DNA of 64,000 nucleotides. Source: Paenibacillus polymyxa (GTDB lineage Bacteria; Bacillota; Bacilli; Paenibacillales; Paenibacillaceae). Below are positions 52,753 to 61,475 of the stretch, in pieces. The notes below the pieces were generated by a model. The model was not told where the DNA came from and did no database searches. It saw only the letters and a program-made list of their open reading frames with translations. How positions within the stretch are numbered: position 1 is the first letter of the stretch; each line of letters begins with the position of its first letter. The position numbers and the translations under genes are program-made. Where the stretch lies: assembly GCF_001719045.1 (NCBI RefSeq), contig NZ_CP015423.1:1882001-1946000 (forward strand), read 5' to 3'.

Positions 52753-53079
52753 TTATTGTTTGGATTCCAGCGTAGTCAAATATTCCGAAATTTGAGCTGG
52801 CGTTTTAGCGTATTTGCTGTGCAAATGAGCAATTTTTTCGCCATTACGGAACACGAGCAGACTCGGAATGCCGCGCACTTGATTTTCGTCGGCAATCGGC
52901 TGAAATTTCTCTGCATCAAGCGCAAAGAAGCGCTTATCCGCGTTTTCCTCAATAATGCCGTCCATAAATTTATCCAGTGTCTTGCAATCCGGACACCAGG
53001 TTGTATCAAATTTCACGACGGTCAGACCGTCACCGTTAATTAAATCCTGATATTGCTGCTGAGATTCGATGCGTTCCAT
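52753..53079 (-). CDS. Thioredoxin-family protein
   Basis: A 108-residue single-domain thioredoxin-fold protein. The redox pair is WCPDC (C29-C32), with cis-Pro in VRGIPSLLVF. The WCPDC form is typical of the YdbP/YusE-like Bacillus thioredoxins, not of canonical TrxA (WCGPC). It would catalyse thiol-disulfide exchange in the cytoplasm; no signal peptide is seen. AGGAGG lies about 9 nt before the ATG. It is a single-gene unit. The 210 nt upstream (53080-53289) hold no other gene that I can support. Confidence 0.92.
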   Translation of the reverse strand: MERIESQQQYQDLINGDGLTVVKFDTTWCPDCKTLDKFMDGIIEENADKRFFALDAEKFQPIADENQVRGIPSLLVFRNGEKIAHLHSKYAKTPAQISEYLTTLESKQ

Positions 53080-53289
53080 TCGTTGGTCCCTCCTAGAGTG
53101 TATTTATAACGTCTCCATATTCACATATGAATTATAAACCGAGGCTTATTCCTATATTGTAATGGTTCTTTTATAAATTGCAACTTGGATAGGTACATGT
53201 TCAAGCGTGTACTTCGGTTATAGACTGAAATGTAGCGTTTATAGTTAGGAGCAACAGATGAACACACTTTTGTACCATCATTGCCCTTA

Positions 53290-54201
53290 TCAGCGGTATT
53301 GCGCATCATAACGATTGGCTCGGCTGATTTGCTGTAGTGTCTGCCGCTCTTGTTGAGTTAGCGGTGCAATATCCGCAGCAGAAATATTATGCTCCAATTG
53401 TCCCAAAGAGCTTGCACCCGGGATCACAGCAGCAACCGTCGGATGTGACAAGCTATAACGAATAGCTGTCTGACCCATACTACGGTCCGACCCTGCAAAT
53501 GCCTTTAATTGCTTACGCACATCCAGCAGCTCTGCTTCATTGTAGTCCAGATATCCCTTGGCTATCTTCCCTTCCCCTTCGTCAGCCAATACACCACTGG
53601 CCACAGGCCCACGTGCAATCACGCTAATTCCCCGCTCCTGAAGCAAAGACAGTACCTCTTCCTCTGCACGCCGATCCAGTAAACTATACTGATTCATAAC
53701 ACTAACGATATTCGAACGTTCAACATATTCACGGATGACATGAGGGCGAATGGAGGAAATACCATAGTAACGAATAACGCCCTCCCGCTGTAGTTGCTCA
53801 AAAGCCTCTATGGTTTCGTCCATCGGATCGTCAATCGTCCCTCCGTGCAGCTGATACAGGTCGATGTAGTCCGTTCCAAGGCGACGCAGGCTCTCTTTAA
53901 CAGCAGACAGAATATATTTCTTGGATGGGTCCCATCCCCAGCCCTCCTGCCCCGGTAGACGCCGATTGCCGACCTTGGTCGCCAGGATGACCTCCTGCCG
54001 CCGTCCACGGATCGCTGCACCCACGATTTCTTCATTGCGTCCGTGCTGGTACAAATCTGCCGTATCCAACAGGTTTACGCCCCCGTCTAGCGCTTCATGA
54101 ATCAAGTAAACACCTTGCTGCTCCTCCGTACCGACCGACATACATCCCAAACCAATTTCACCTACCAGCAAATCCGATGATCCCAGGCGGTTTTTTTTCA
54201 T
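53290..54201 (-). CDS. Aldo-keto reductase
   Basis: A 303-residue NADPH-dependent TIM-barrel reductase. The catalytic Asp and Tyr lie in LLDTADLYQHGRNEE, the Lys in ILATKVGN, and the His in LYQLHGG. The C-terminal cofactor region has AAVIPGASSLGQLEHN. It belongs to the broad YghZ/Tas-like AKR group, and the physiological substrate cannot be told. AGTGAGGGG lies about 8 nt before the ATG. A terminator at 54276-54335 separates it from the siderophore operon, so it is an independent unit. Confidence 0.9.
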   Translation of the reverse strand: MKKNRLGSSDLLVGEIGLGCMSVGTEEQQGVYLIHEALDGGVNLLDTADLYQHGRNEEIVGAAIRGRRQEVILATKVGNRRLPGQEGWGWDPSKKYILSAVKESLRRLGTDYIDLYQLHGGTIDDPMDETIEAFEQLQREGVIRYYGISSIRPHVIREYVERSNIVSVMNQYSLLDRRAEEEVLSLLQERGISVIARGPVASGVLADEGEGKIAKGYLDYNEAELLDVRKQLKAFAGSDRSMGQTAIRYSLSHPTVAAVIPGASSLGQLEHNISAADIAPLTQQERQTLQQISRANRYDAQYR

Positions 54202-54275
54202 TTATGCTCCCCTCACTTCCAACAACGTATAACTTTAAATTTTTAATATTTCTCTATTATACGAAAAAAATATAC

Positions 54276-54335
54276 AAAAAAAACAACCCCAAAGACATAG
54301 AGACTCCACGCTCTCCAATCCTTTGAGGTTGTTGT
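54276..54335 (-). terminator. Terminator of the siderophore uptake operon
   Basis: On the minus strand ACAACCTCAAAG pairs with CTTTGGGGTTGT and is followed by TTTTTTTTG, 24 nt after the esterase stop. Confidence 0.85.
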
Positions 54336-54358
54336 ATGAGATTCGTATTCCATTCATG

Positions 54359-55102
54359 CTATCCGAACAGCCATTGGACGGCCTTAGGAAATTGACGCTG
54401 AAAACAATCCACACGATGTACCGCATCCTGATCCAGCTCAAGAAGCACATCTTTTGCACCCAGTCCCTGTGTCCGCAGCACCTCGTGTGCCTGGAGGGTC
54501 AGCGGAACCATATCTTTTTGTACATTCGTCTTCCCTTCACCTTCACGGGTCCCGACAGATATATACAAGCGATGTGTCCCATCCCTCACAGTTGCACAAG
54601 ATGCAGATTGCATATAATCAATCATACCCGGATACCAATACGAGCCTGAGATGGAACCGACGCGTCCGAATACGTCCTTATACTTGAATACGGCATACAT
54701 GGAAATTAATCCGCCCAATGAGGCGCCAATGATCCCCGTATGCTCCGATCCAGTGCGCACTGGATATCTTGCCTCGACGTACGGCATTACTTTTGTAACC
54801 ACAAACGCCAAATAGGCATCTCCGCCACCGCCAAAAGCAGGTCTTCCTTCTACTAAAGCCGCTGCCTTCCAAGGCGTGTAATCATCCAGTCGATTTACGG
54901 GCTCAATACCTACCAGCACCACACGGGGCAGCTCTTCCGTAGAAAAACCTCTTTCCAACTCATCCAACCCGCTTAGAAATAAAGAGCTGCCATCCTGCAC
55001 ATACAGCACAGGATACAGCTCATTATGATTCACGGAGACGGGAGGTGTATAGATGTGTACAAGGTACCCATCTAATAGAATTTCATCTATATGACCTTTC
55101 AT
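54359..55102 (-). CDS. Siderophore-type esterase (alpha/beta hydrolase)
   Basis: A 247-residue hydrolase of the putative-esterase family that includes Fes/BesA siderophore esterases. The nucleophile elbow reads GASLGG, a Gly-rich loop near residue 88 (FGGGGDAYLAFV) precedes it, and His in DAVHRVDCFQRQFP completes the likely Ser-Asp-His triad. It is 34 nt behind the siderophore-binding protein gene, so it probably opens a catecholate ester siderophore inside the cell to free iron. It lacks a signal peptide. The substrate is inferred from context. Confidence 0.87.
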   Translation of the reverse strand: MKGHIDEILLDGYLVHIYTPPVSVNHNELYPVLYVQDGSSLFLSGLDELERGFSTEELPRVVLVGIEPVNRLDDYTPWKAAALVEGRPAFGGGGDAYLAFVVTKVMPYVEARYPVRTGSEHTGIIGASLGGLISMYAVFKYKDVFGRVGSISGSYWYPGMIDYMQSASCATVRDGTHRLYISVGTREGEGKTNVQKDMVPLTLQAHEVLRTQGLGAKDVLLELDQDAVHRVDCFQRQFPKAVQWLFG

Positions 55103-55135
55103 CCTACACAGTCCTCCATGATGTGAATGTATTCA

Positions 55136-56116
55136 TTACAGTGCAGCATCCATTTCCTTGATCATTTCAGACACAGATTCTAGACCATTACCTGACAGGT
55201 ACCAGTAGTTAGGATCAAGGTATACAATATGACCGTTTTTAAATGCATTGGTTTTCTTCACCAGTTCATTCTCCATGGTTTGTTTGCCTGTAACCTGTTC
55301 CTTGCCTTCTTCGACCACCACAGCCCCACGGTCAACGACAAAAATATAATCCGGATTTTTTTGCTGTACATATTCAAAAGAAACCTTTTGACCATGCGTG
55401 GATACTTTAATGCCAGGATCTACAGGGGTTACGCCAAAAGCATCATGAATGATACCGAAGCGAGATTGTGAGCCATATGCGCTCAGGCTTCCTTCATTCG
55501 TCAGCACGATCAGTCCTTTAGCTTTGCTCGCTACAGCCTTGTCATGTACGGCCTTGATGGAGCTATCAATCGCAGCCAGTTCCTGCTTGGCAGCATCTTC
55601 TTTGTCGAAGATTTGACCTAGTGTTTCAACGTTTTTCTTAAAGGAATTGATATAATCCTTGGTGTCTACAGCCATCGAAATGGTCGGTGCAATTTTACTC
55701 AACTCTTTATATGCATCAGCTTGTCTGCCACCGATGATGATCAGCTCAGGAGACAGATCACTGATTTTCTCGTAATCCGGTTCAAACAGCGTACCCGCAC
55801 TTGCATATTTGGAATCTTTAAATTTGCTCAAATACGTAGGAAGATCCTGCTGCGCTACTGCCGCAACGTCAACGCCCAGCTTATCCAGCGTATCCAATGA
55901 ACCGAAATCAAAGACAACGACATTTTTTGGATTAACTTTGACTTGTACCGGGTTTTCATCCAGTGCGTGTTTGACCGAGATGGTTTTGGATTCCGTTGTT
56001 GCAGTAGAAGAGCCGTTGCCAGTCGCTTCCGGTGTTGCCGGAGCTGCTGTGCCACAGGCCGACACAATCAGTACCAATGCAAGCATTAGCGTTAAAAACA
56101 TCATATTTTTCTTCAT
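55136..56116 (-). CDS. yclQ: Siderophore-binding lipoprotein (YclQ/FatB-like)
   Basis: A 326-residue ABC lipoprotein for Fe(III)-siderophore. The signal ends in the lipobox VSAC (about residue 21), followed by a Ser/Thr-rich linker. The periplasmic-binding fold has VVVFDFGSLDTLDKLGV and AGTLFEPDYEKISDLSPEL. The sequence follows the YclQ/FatB/FpuA group, which binds petrobactin-like or catecholate siderophores. GGGGGAATG precedes its ATG. It lies behind the ATPase gene of the same operon. Confidence 0.92.
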   Translation of the reverse strand: MKKNMMFLTLMLALVLIVSACGTAAPATPEATGNGSSTATTESKTISVKHALDENPVQVKVNPKNVVVFDFGSLDTLDKLGVDVAAVAQQDLPTYLSKFKDSKYASAGTLFEPDYEKISDLSPELIIIGGRQADAYKELSKIAPTISMAVDTKDYINSFKKNVETLGQIFDKEDAAKQELAAIDSSIKAVHDKAVASKAKGLIVLTNEGSLSAYGSQSRFGIIHDAFGVTPVDPGIKVSTHGQKVSFEYVQQKNPDYIFVVDRGAVVVEEGKEQVTGKQTMENELVKKTNAFKNGHIVYLDPNYWYLSGNGLESVSEMIKEMDAAL

Positions 56117-56128
56117 TTAACATTCCCC

Positions 56129-56887
56129 CTAAGTGAAATAAACGCAAATTTTATGGTCACCAATCTGTTGAATCGGAATATCCATATCGTACAAATCCTT
56201 TAATACCTGACTATCAATCATCTCGTCAGCCGTTCCTTGTTTTAGCAACCTGCCATCCTTCATCCCTACAATATAGTCTGAATAGCAGGAGGCAAAATTA
56301 ATGTCATGCAACACGACCAGAATCGTTTTGCCGAGATCATCCACCAAACCGCGCAGCGTCTTCATAATCTGAACCGAATGCTTCATATCCAGATTGTTCA
56401 GCGGCTCATCCAGCAGGATGTATTCTGTGTCCTGAGCCAGAATCATGGCAATAAAAGCCCGCTGTCGCTGTCCCCCACTAAGCAAATCAATATGCTTATC
56501 TTTCATATCCTCCAGTCCCATGTAGGCCATAGACTGCTCCACCATTTTGCGATCCTCGCTGTTCAATCTGCCTTTGGAATACGGAAAACGGCCGAAGCTG
56601 ACCAGCTCCTTCACGGTTAAGCGAATATTGACATCATTGGTCTGTTTTAAAATAGATATCTTCCGGGCTAGCTCCTCGCTTTTCGTCAGGCTCACGGCCT
56701 GCCCGTCAATGAGGATTTCTCCCTCATCACTGTCAGTCAGGCGACTAATCATCGACAACAAAGTGCTTTTTCCAGCGCCGTTAGGTCCAATAAAGGAGGT
56801 AATCGTGCCTTTAGGTACAGTGACGGATACCTGATCCACCACATTTTTATTCCCGTAGCGTTTGGATACGTTTCTGACTTCTACCAT
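56129..56887 (-). CDS. yclP: Siderophore ABC transporter ATPase (YclP-like)
   Basis: A 252-residue FepC-type ATPase that drives siderophore uptake. It has Walker A GPNGAGKST, signature LSGGQRQRAFIAMILAQ, and Walker B YILLDEPLNNLD with the FepC-type Asn pair. Its GTG/ATG region overlaps the upstream permease gene by 7 nt; ATG at 56887 with GGGAGA upstream. Operon order permease-permease-ATPase-binding protein equals B. subtilis yclNOPQ. Confidence 0.93.
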   Translation of the reverse strand: MVEVRNVSKRYGNKNVVDQVSVTVPKGTITSFIGPNGAGKSTLLSMISRLTDSDEGEILIDGQAVSLTKSEELARKISILKQTNDVNIRLTVKELVSFGRFPYSKGRLNSEDRKMVEQSMAYMGLEDMKDKHIDLLSGGQRQRAFIAMILAQDTEYILLDEPLNNLDMKHSVQIMKTLRGLVDDLGKTILVVLHDINFASCYSDYIVGMKDGRLLKQGTADEMIDSQVLKDLYDMDIPIQQIGDHKICVYFT

Positions 56888-57831
56888 GACTTATTCTCCC
56901 GCAGCAAAAGATACAGGAAGTACACCCCCCCGATAAAGTTAATAATGACACTGACCGTTGTCGATAAGTCAAATACTCTTTCTGCCAGCAGTTGGCACCC
57001 TGCCAATGCAATGACGCTAACACAGATGGAGGCCGGAATAATATAACGATGCTGATAGGTTTTCATCACCTGATAAGCCACATTGGCCACAATTAATCCG
57101 AGAAACGTAATCGGCCCGACAAGCGCTGTAGAAATGGAAATGAGAATCGCTACAATTACCAGCAGCCTTTTAATGATAAAACCATAAGGAAGACCCAGGT
57201 TAATCGCATGCTCCCGTCCCAGCGACAGCACGTCCAGATACTTGATGAATCTCCAAGCATAAGCGAATACGAGCACAAGAATGAATACAGAAAGCCACAG
57301 CAGCTCGGTGTTTACATTACTGAAGCTGGCAAAGCTCTTGTCCTGGATTTTCGCAAATTCGTTCGGATCAATCAGTACCTCCATAAAGGTAGATAAACTG
57401 TTAAACAGCGTGCCGAACACCAAACCAATCAGCAAAAGTACATAAATCCCGCGTCCATCTTTGCGGAAAATTAATTTGTATAGCAGTCCTGCGAACAGCA
57501 CCATCAGCCCCACCGATAGCAAAAAGTTCAATTCTTTGCTGGTCGAAATGAAGGGTACGGAACCAAATGCAAAAATAATCGTCGTCTGAATCAGCATATA
57601 CAGTGAATCCAGCCCGATAATACCGGGAGTCAAAATTTTATTATTCGTAACCGTCTGGAAAATAACGGTTGCAAAAGCAATGGAGCCACCTGTCAGAATG
57701 AAGGCTGCGATCTTTTTCAATCGTCGTGGCAGCGCGTAATGCCAGGTGTGCGGAAGATCTATAAACACGAAAGCAGCAATCAACACAAGCGCGGCAGCGG
57801 CTAATATTCCGATTTTTAATTTAGGATTCAT
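56881..57831 (-). CDS. yclO: Siderophore ABC permease (YclO-like)
   Basis: A 316-residue FecCD-family permease with about nine helices. The segments FILTGGSIAFATVIFQTVTNN, then GLIVANVAYQVMKTYQHRYIIP and LLRENKSW at the end are family-like. The ATPase-docking loop lies in the middle. Its ATG overlaps the end of the upstream permease gene by 11 nt with GGAGAAGGG placed for it. Confidence 0.93.
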   Translation of the reverse strand: MNPKLKIGILAAAALVLIAAFVFIDLPHTWHYALPRRLKKIAAFILTGGSIAFATVIFQTVTNNKILTPGIIGLDSLYMLIQTTIIFAFGSVPFISTSKELNFLLSVGLMVLFAGLLYKLIFRKDGRGIYVLLLIGLVFGTLFNSLSTFMEVLIDPNEFAKIQDKSFASFSNVNTELLWLSVFILVLVFAYAWRFIKYLDVLSLGREHAINLGLPYGFIIKRLLVIVAILISISTALVGPITFLGLIVANVAYQVMKTYQHRYIIPASICVSVIALAGCQLLAERVFDLSTTVSVIINFIGGVYFLYLLLRENKSW

Positions 57832-58774
57832 AAGCCCTTCTCCTCAGCAGCAAATACAAGAACACCGCGCTCCCGATCACACCAACCGTAAGCCCTACAG
57901 AAATTTCATACGGATAAATGATCACCCGTCCCAAAATATCGCAAAACAACACAAAGACGGCGCCCAAGATCGCTGTATGGGCCAGGCTTTTTTTCAGATT
58001 ATCCCCCATATACATGCTGACCAGATTGGGTACAACCAGCCCCAAAAAGGGAATCGTCCCGACGGTTAAGATGACAACAGAGGATACCAAAGCCACGATC
58101 ACCAAACCGACATTGACAGTGCGCTTGTAATGTACACCCAAGTTGGCCGCAAAATCCTCACCCATGCCTGCAATTGTGAAACGATTCGCATATATGTACG
58201 CCAGCGCAACCAAAGGAACACTAAGATATAGCATCTCGTAGCGACCACTCATGATTAGAGAAAAATCCCCTTGCATCCACGAAGAAATGCCCTGAATCAG
58301 ATTATATTTGTAGGCAAAAAAAGTCGTTACCGAATTTAAGATGCCTCCAAACATCAAACCGACCAGCGGGATAAATACCGGGTCCTTGAAACGGATTTTA
58401 TCCAGTATTTTCATAAAAATCAGTGTTCCCCCTAGAGCAAATCCAAAAGCCGTCAGCATCTTCGTCCAAAATCCTGCCGCTCCAAACACCATAATAGCCA
58501 TCAGCACACCCAATCGTGCCGCATCCATCGTCCCTGCGGTGGTGGGCGATACGAATCGGTTCCGGGTAAGCTGCTGCATGATCAATCCACAGATACTCAT
58601 ACTCGCCCCTGCGATAATGATACTGATCAATCGTGGGAATCTGCTAATTAGGAGTACCTGCGCCTGATCGTTGGTTAAGTGGAACAAATCAAGTGGAGTT
58701 ACATCATGAACACCAATAAACACCGAGGCGAAGGCCAGTACCAGAAAAGCCAGTATTAAATAACGTAATTTCAT
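57821..58774 (-). CDS. yclN: Siderophore ABC permease (YclN-like)
   Basis: A 317-residue FecCD-family permease and the first gene of the operon. It has ISIIIAGASMSICGLIMQQLT in the family-typical first half, GTMDAARLGVLMAIM and FLGLVVPNLVSMYMG. The ribosome site is weak: TTAGAG just before the ATG at 58774. The promoter and Fur box are strong (58834-58898). Confidence 0.93.
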   Translation of the reverse strand: MKLRYLILAFLVLAFASVFIGVHDVTPLDLFHLTNDQAQVLLISRFPRLISIIIAGASMSICGLIMQQLTRNRFVSPTTAGTMDAARLGVLMAIMVFGAAGFWTKMLTAFGFALGGTLIFMKILDKIRFKDPVFIPLVGLMFGGILNSVTTFFAYKYNLIQGISSWMQGDFSLIMSGRYEMLYLSVPLVALAYIYANRFTIAGMGEDFAANLGVHYKRTVNVGLVIVALVSSVVILTVGTIPFLGLVVPNLVSMYMGDNLKKSLAHTAILGAVFVLFCDILGRVIIYPYEISVGLTVGVIGSAVFLYLLLRRRAYES

Positions 58775-58833
58775 CTCTAACTAAGGGAGCCTGTCCAATA
58801 ACCTGTACCAAGCTTCGGCCCTGTCCTCCCCTC

Positions 58834-58898
58834 AATAATGATAATCATTATCAAAAATCAACTAGCATAAATTATATCAGTCATCTCTTATCTGTCAA
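58834..58898 (-). promoter_or_regulatory. Promoter and Fur box of the siderophore uptake operon
   Basis: On the minus strand TTGACA (58898-58893) and TATAAT (58876-58871), both consensus, are 16 nt apart. Just downstream, 58834-58852 matches the Fur consensus GATAATGATAATCATTATC at 18 of 19 positions, and TGATAATCATTATCA at 58839-58853 is a perfect 7-1-7 box. Iron-replete Fur would block initiation. The rest of 58900-59097 is A+T-rich with nothing I can name. Confidence 0.93.
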
Positions 58899-59097
58899 AT
58901 TTTTTGCAATGAATAAACCATGTCAAAAAAGGTGTTAGCAAAACCTGAATAGTCTAAAGAGCGAATGAGCAAATAAGAGCAATATCCTGTAAAATAGAGG
59001 TGGAAGATTTTGGGGCTCTCTTTTCCATTTTTACTGTAAGCAGTTCTTGAAATTCGGGATTCATTAACTTGATGAATAAAAAAACAGGAGGAAAATG

Positions 59098-59775
59098 ATG
59101 AATCACATACTAATCGTCGAGGACGATATCGCCTTGAGTAACGGTATTGTTCTTGCCCTTAAAGAACCTAACAACGTATTTACACAAACGTATGACATTG
59201 CTGCTGCAAAAGAACAATTAAACGTTACTACCTTTGACCTAGTCATTCTTGATATTAATTTACCAGATGGAAACGGGCTTGATCTTTTAACAGATATACG
59301 AAAAAAAACAACTATACCCGTCATCGTTCTGACTGCGAATGATATGGAAACAGATGTCGTCACTGGTTTTGAACTGGGTGCTGACGACTATATCACCAAA
59401 CCCTTCAGTCTTATGGTACTGAGAGCAAGAGTTGGCGTTCAGCTAAAGAAATCCAGATACTCGCTTGCAGACTCCACTCAGCTAGACAATTTTTCTTTTT
59501 CATTCGAGAGAATGGAATTTATTAAGAATGGTACACCTATTGAACTAAGTAAAACGGAGCAAAAATTGTTGCGCATCCTAATCAATAATCGAGGAAATAC
59601 CGTTTCGCGTGATCATTTGATAGACAGCATCTGGACTGACGGGGCTGAATATGTAGGTGAAAATGCCTTGTCAGTTACGATAAAAAGGCTACGTGACAAG
59701 CTCGAGGATCATCCTTCCTCCCCACAATATATTAAAACGGTTTATGGGCTGGGCTACACATGGGCGTTGAAATGA
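59098..59775 (+). CDS. OmpR-family response regulator (VncR-like)
   Basis: A 225-residue OmpR/PhoB-type regulator. The receiver has D9/D10, phosphorylated D52 in VILDINLPDG and Lys in ADDYITKPFS; the winged-helix domain spans about 125-225 and ends YIKTVYGLGYTWAL. ATG codons stand at 59095 and 59098; the second lies 6 nt after AGGAGG and starts MNHILIVEDD. The kinase gene follows with an ATGA overlap, and an ABC transporter with FtsX-type permease follows, as in VncRS/Vex-type and Bce-type peptide-sensing systems. The family name is by resemblance. Confidence 0.92.
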   Translation: MNHILIVEDDIALSNGIVLALKEPNNVFTQTYDIAAAKEQLNVTTFDLVILDINLPDGNGLDLLTDIRKKTTIPVIVLTANDMETDVVTGFELGADDYITKPFSLMVLRARVGVQLKKSRYSLADSTQLDNFSFSFERMEFIKNGTPIELSKTEQKLLRILINNRGNTVSRDHLIDSIWTDGAEYVGENALSVTIKRLRDKLEDHPSSPQYIKTVYGLGYTWALK

Positions 59776-60689
59776 CAACACTCCACTATATATGTATTGG
59801 AATTGCCGTTGTTGCTGTATGCACCGCTGTGGGTGCTATTATGCTGTATCGCAGGAGCATCCATAAAACAATGAAAACCATTGAGAACATGCTGGATGCC
59901 GCGATAAATGGCAGCTTCTCAGAGGATGTCTTTGATGAATCCGTTCTCTCTGCAATAGAAGCTAAATTTGCGAAATTTCTTTCCATTTGTTCCGTGTCCT
60001 CCAAAAATCTGCTTGCCGAAAAGAATAAAATAAATGAGCTGATTTCCGATATTTCACACCAAACGAAAACACCATTGGCCAACATCCTGCTTTATTCCCA
60101 ACTACTTAGCGAATACGAACTATCACAGGATACCTCCACTTGTGTGAAAGCTCTATCTGCACAGGCCGAAAAGCTTAACTTCCTGATCCATGCATTAGTG
60201 AAAACTTCGCGGCTTGAAACGGGGATTATCACGGTATCGCCAAGGCGGGAATCTGTTCAAAAGCTCCTTGATGCTGCACTGGAGCAAATGATGCCAAAAG
60301 CAGACGCCAAAGGGATTTCTGTTGTTATGGAGGACACCGTTATTCATGCTTATTTTGACCTAAAGTGGACGAGTGAAGCTGTCTATAACATTATGGATAA
60401 CGCCATAAAATATACAGAGACAGGCGGAAGCATGATTATAAAAGTGATGGCATACGATTTGTTTTGTCGAATTGATATTACCGATAGCGGCATAGGCATT
60501 GCAGAAGGAGAACAAGGTAAAATCTTTACCCGCTTCTATCGCTCCCCCACTGTTAACTCGCAAGAGGGTGTAGGTATTGGACTGTTTTTAGCTAGAGAAA
60601 TTATCGCTGCGGAGGGTGGTTACATCAAGGTAAGGTCATGCTACGGCAGTGGCTCCACCTTCTCGATTTTTCTTTCTATGGATACTTAA
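59772..60689 (+). CDS. Sensor histidine kinase with a single short N-terminal helix (VncS-like)
   Basis: A 305-residue kinase. One membrane helix (about residues 6-25) is followed by a coiled part, the His box ISDISHQTKTPLANI (H96) and the ATPase domain with WTSEAVYNIMDNAIKY (N box) and ITDSGIGIAEGEQ. There is almost no extracellular part, so it cannot itself hold a large ligand domain; in Bce-type systems the transporter serves as sensor, and that may hold here. The start overlaps the regulator stop (ATGA at 59772); an ATG at 59760 is also possible. Confidence 0.9.
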   Translation: MTTLHYICIGIAVVAVCTAVGAIMLYRRSIHKTMKTIENMLDAAINGSFSEDVFDESVLSAIEAKFAKFLSICSVSSKNLLAEKNKINELISDISHQTKTPLANILLYSQLLSEYELSQDTSTCVKALSAQAEKLNFLIHALVKTSRLETGIITVSPRRESVQKLLDAALEQMMPKADAKGISVVMEDTVIHAYFDLKWTSEAVYNIMDNAIKYTETGGSMIIKVMAYDLFCRIDITDSGIGIAEGEQGKIFTRFYRSPTVNSQEGVGIGLFLAREIIAAEGGYIKVRSCYGSGSTFSIFLSMDT

Positions 60690-60703
60690 TTCTTTCAACA
60701 CTG

Positions 60704-60736
60704 TTAGATTTCAGAAAGATTGTGGAAAGATTAGTG
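60704..60736 (+). promoter_or_regulatory. Three 11-bp direct repeats upstream of the ABC transporter
   Basis: TTAGATTTCAG, AAAGATTGTGG and AAAGATTAGTG follow each other at 11-nt spacing, sharing the core (A/T)(A/T)AGATT. Tandem repeats at helical spacing just upstream of target genes are usual binding sites of OmpR-family regulators, and the cognate gene is directly upstream. Confidence 0.6.
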
Positions 60737-60740
60737 TGTT

Positions 60741-60783
60741 AATGTCTGTACTGTAGATGATTACGATCCAGACATTTTTTTGT
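60741..60783 (+). terminator. Terminator or attenuator between the kinase and ABC genes
   Basis: ATGTCTG and CAGACAT arms around about 20 nt are followed by TTTTTTTG, directly after the three 11-bp repeats and 15 nt before the ATPase start. It could attenuate read-through from the kinase transcript so that ABC expression depends on the repeat-proximal promoter. Confidence 0.6.
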
Positions 60784-60797
60784 GAAGGAGAACGTAT

Positions 60798-61475
60798 ATG
60801 GCTCTATTAAAAACTCAAGCACTAAAGAAGCATTATGGTAATGGAGATACTGCTGTTCATGCCTTAGATGGTGTGAATCTGGAGGTGGAAAGCGGCGAAT
60901 TTGTCGCTATTGTCGGTACTTCGGGGAGCGGCAAATCTACCCTTCTGCATATGTTGGGCGGACTTGATCGTCCGACAAGTGGAACCGTTACGATTGATGG
61001 TAAGGATATTTCTTCACTGAAAGACGAAGAATTGACTATTTTTCGCAGACGAAAGATTGGCTTCGTGTTTCAAAATTACAACCTGGTACCTGTCTTGAAT
61101 GTCTACGAAAATATTGTGCTTCCTATTGAACTGGACGGTAAAGAACCGGACAAAGCCCACGTAGATAAAATTGTACATACTTTGGGTCTTGGCCAAAAGT
61201 TGAATAACCTACCCAACCATCTATCGGGGGGCCAGCAGCAGCGCGTAGCCATCGCCAGATCATTGGCAGCGAAACCTGCGATTGTTTTAGCAGATGAACC
61301 CACTGGGAACCTGGATAGTAAAACCAGTCTGGATGTGATGGGATTGATCAAGGTATCCAGCCAGCAGTTCCGCCAAACGATAGTGATGATTACTCACAAC
61401 GAGGAAATTGCGCAAATGGCAGACCGGATCATCCGCATTGAGGACGGTAAAATGGTCGGCGGTGAAGGTAAATGA
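60798..61475 (+). CDS. ABC transporter ATPase (VncA/BceA-like)
   Basis: A 225-residue ATPase of the LolD/MacB-type family that works with FtsX-like permeases on peptides or lipids. Walker A is GTSGSGKST, the Q-loop FVFQNYNLVPVL, signature LSGGQQQRVAIARSLA, Walker B IVLADEPTGNLDS. GAAGGAG lies 7 nt before the ATG at 60798. The permease start overlaps the stop codon (ATGA at 61472), so they form one unit. Substrate is unknown; antimicrobial peptides acting on the envelope are the usual cargo or signal for this class. Confidence 0.94.
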   Translation: MALLKTQALKKHYGNGDTAVHALDGVNLEVESGEFVAIVGTSGSGKSTLLHMLGGLDRPTSGTVTIDGKDISSLKDEELTIFRRRKIGFVFQNYNLVPVLNVYENIVLPIELDGKEPDKAHVDKIVHTLGLGQKLNNLPNHLSGGQQQRVAIARSLAAKPAIVLADEPTGNLDSKTSLDVMGLIKVSSQQFRQTIVMITHNEEIAQMADRIIRIEDGKMVGGEGK

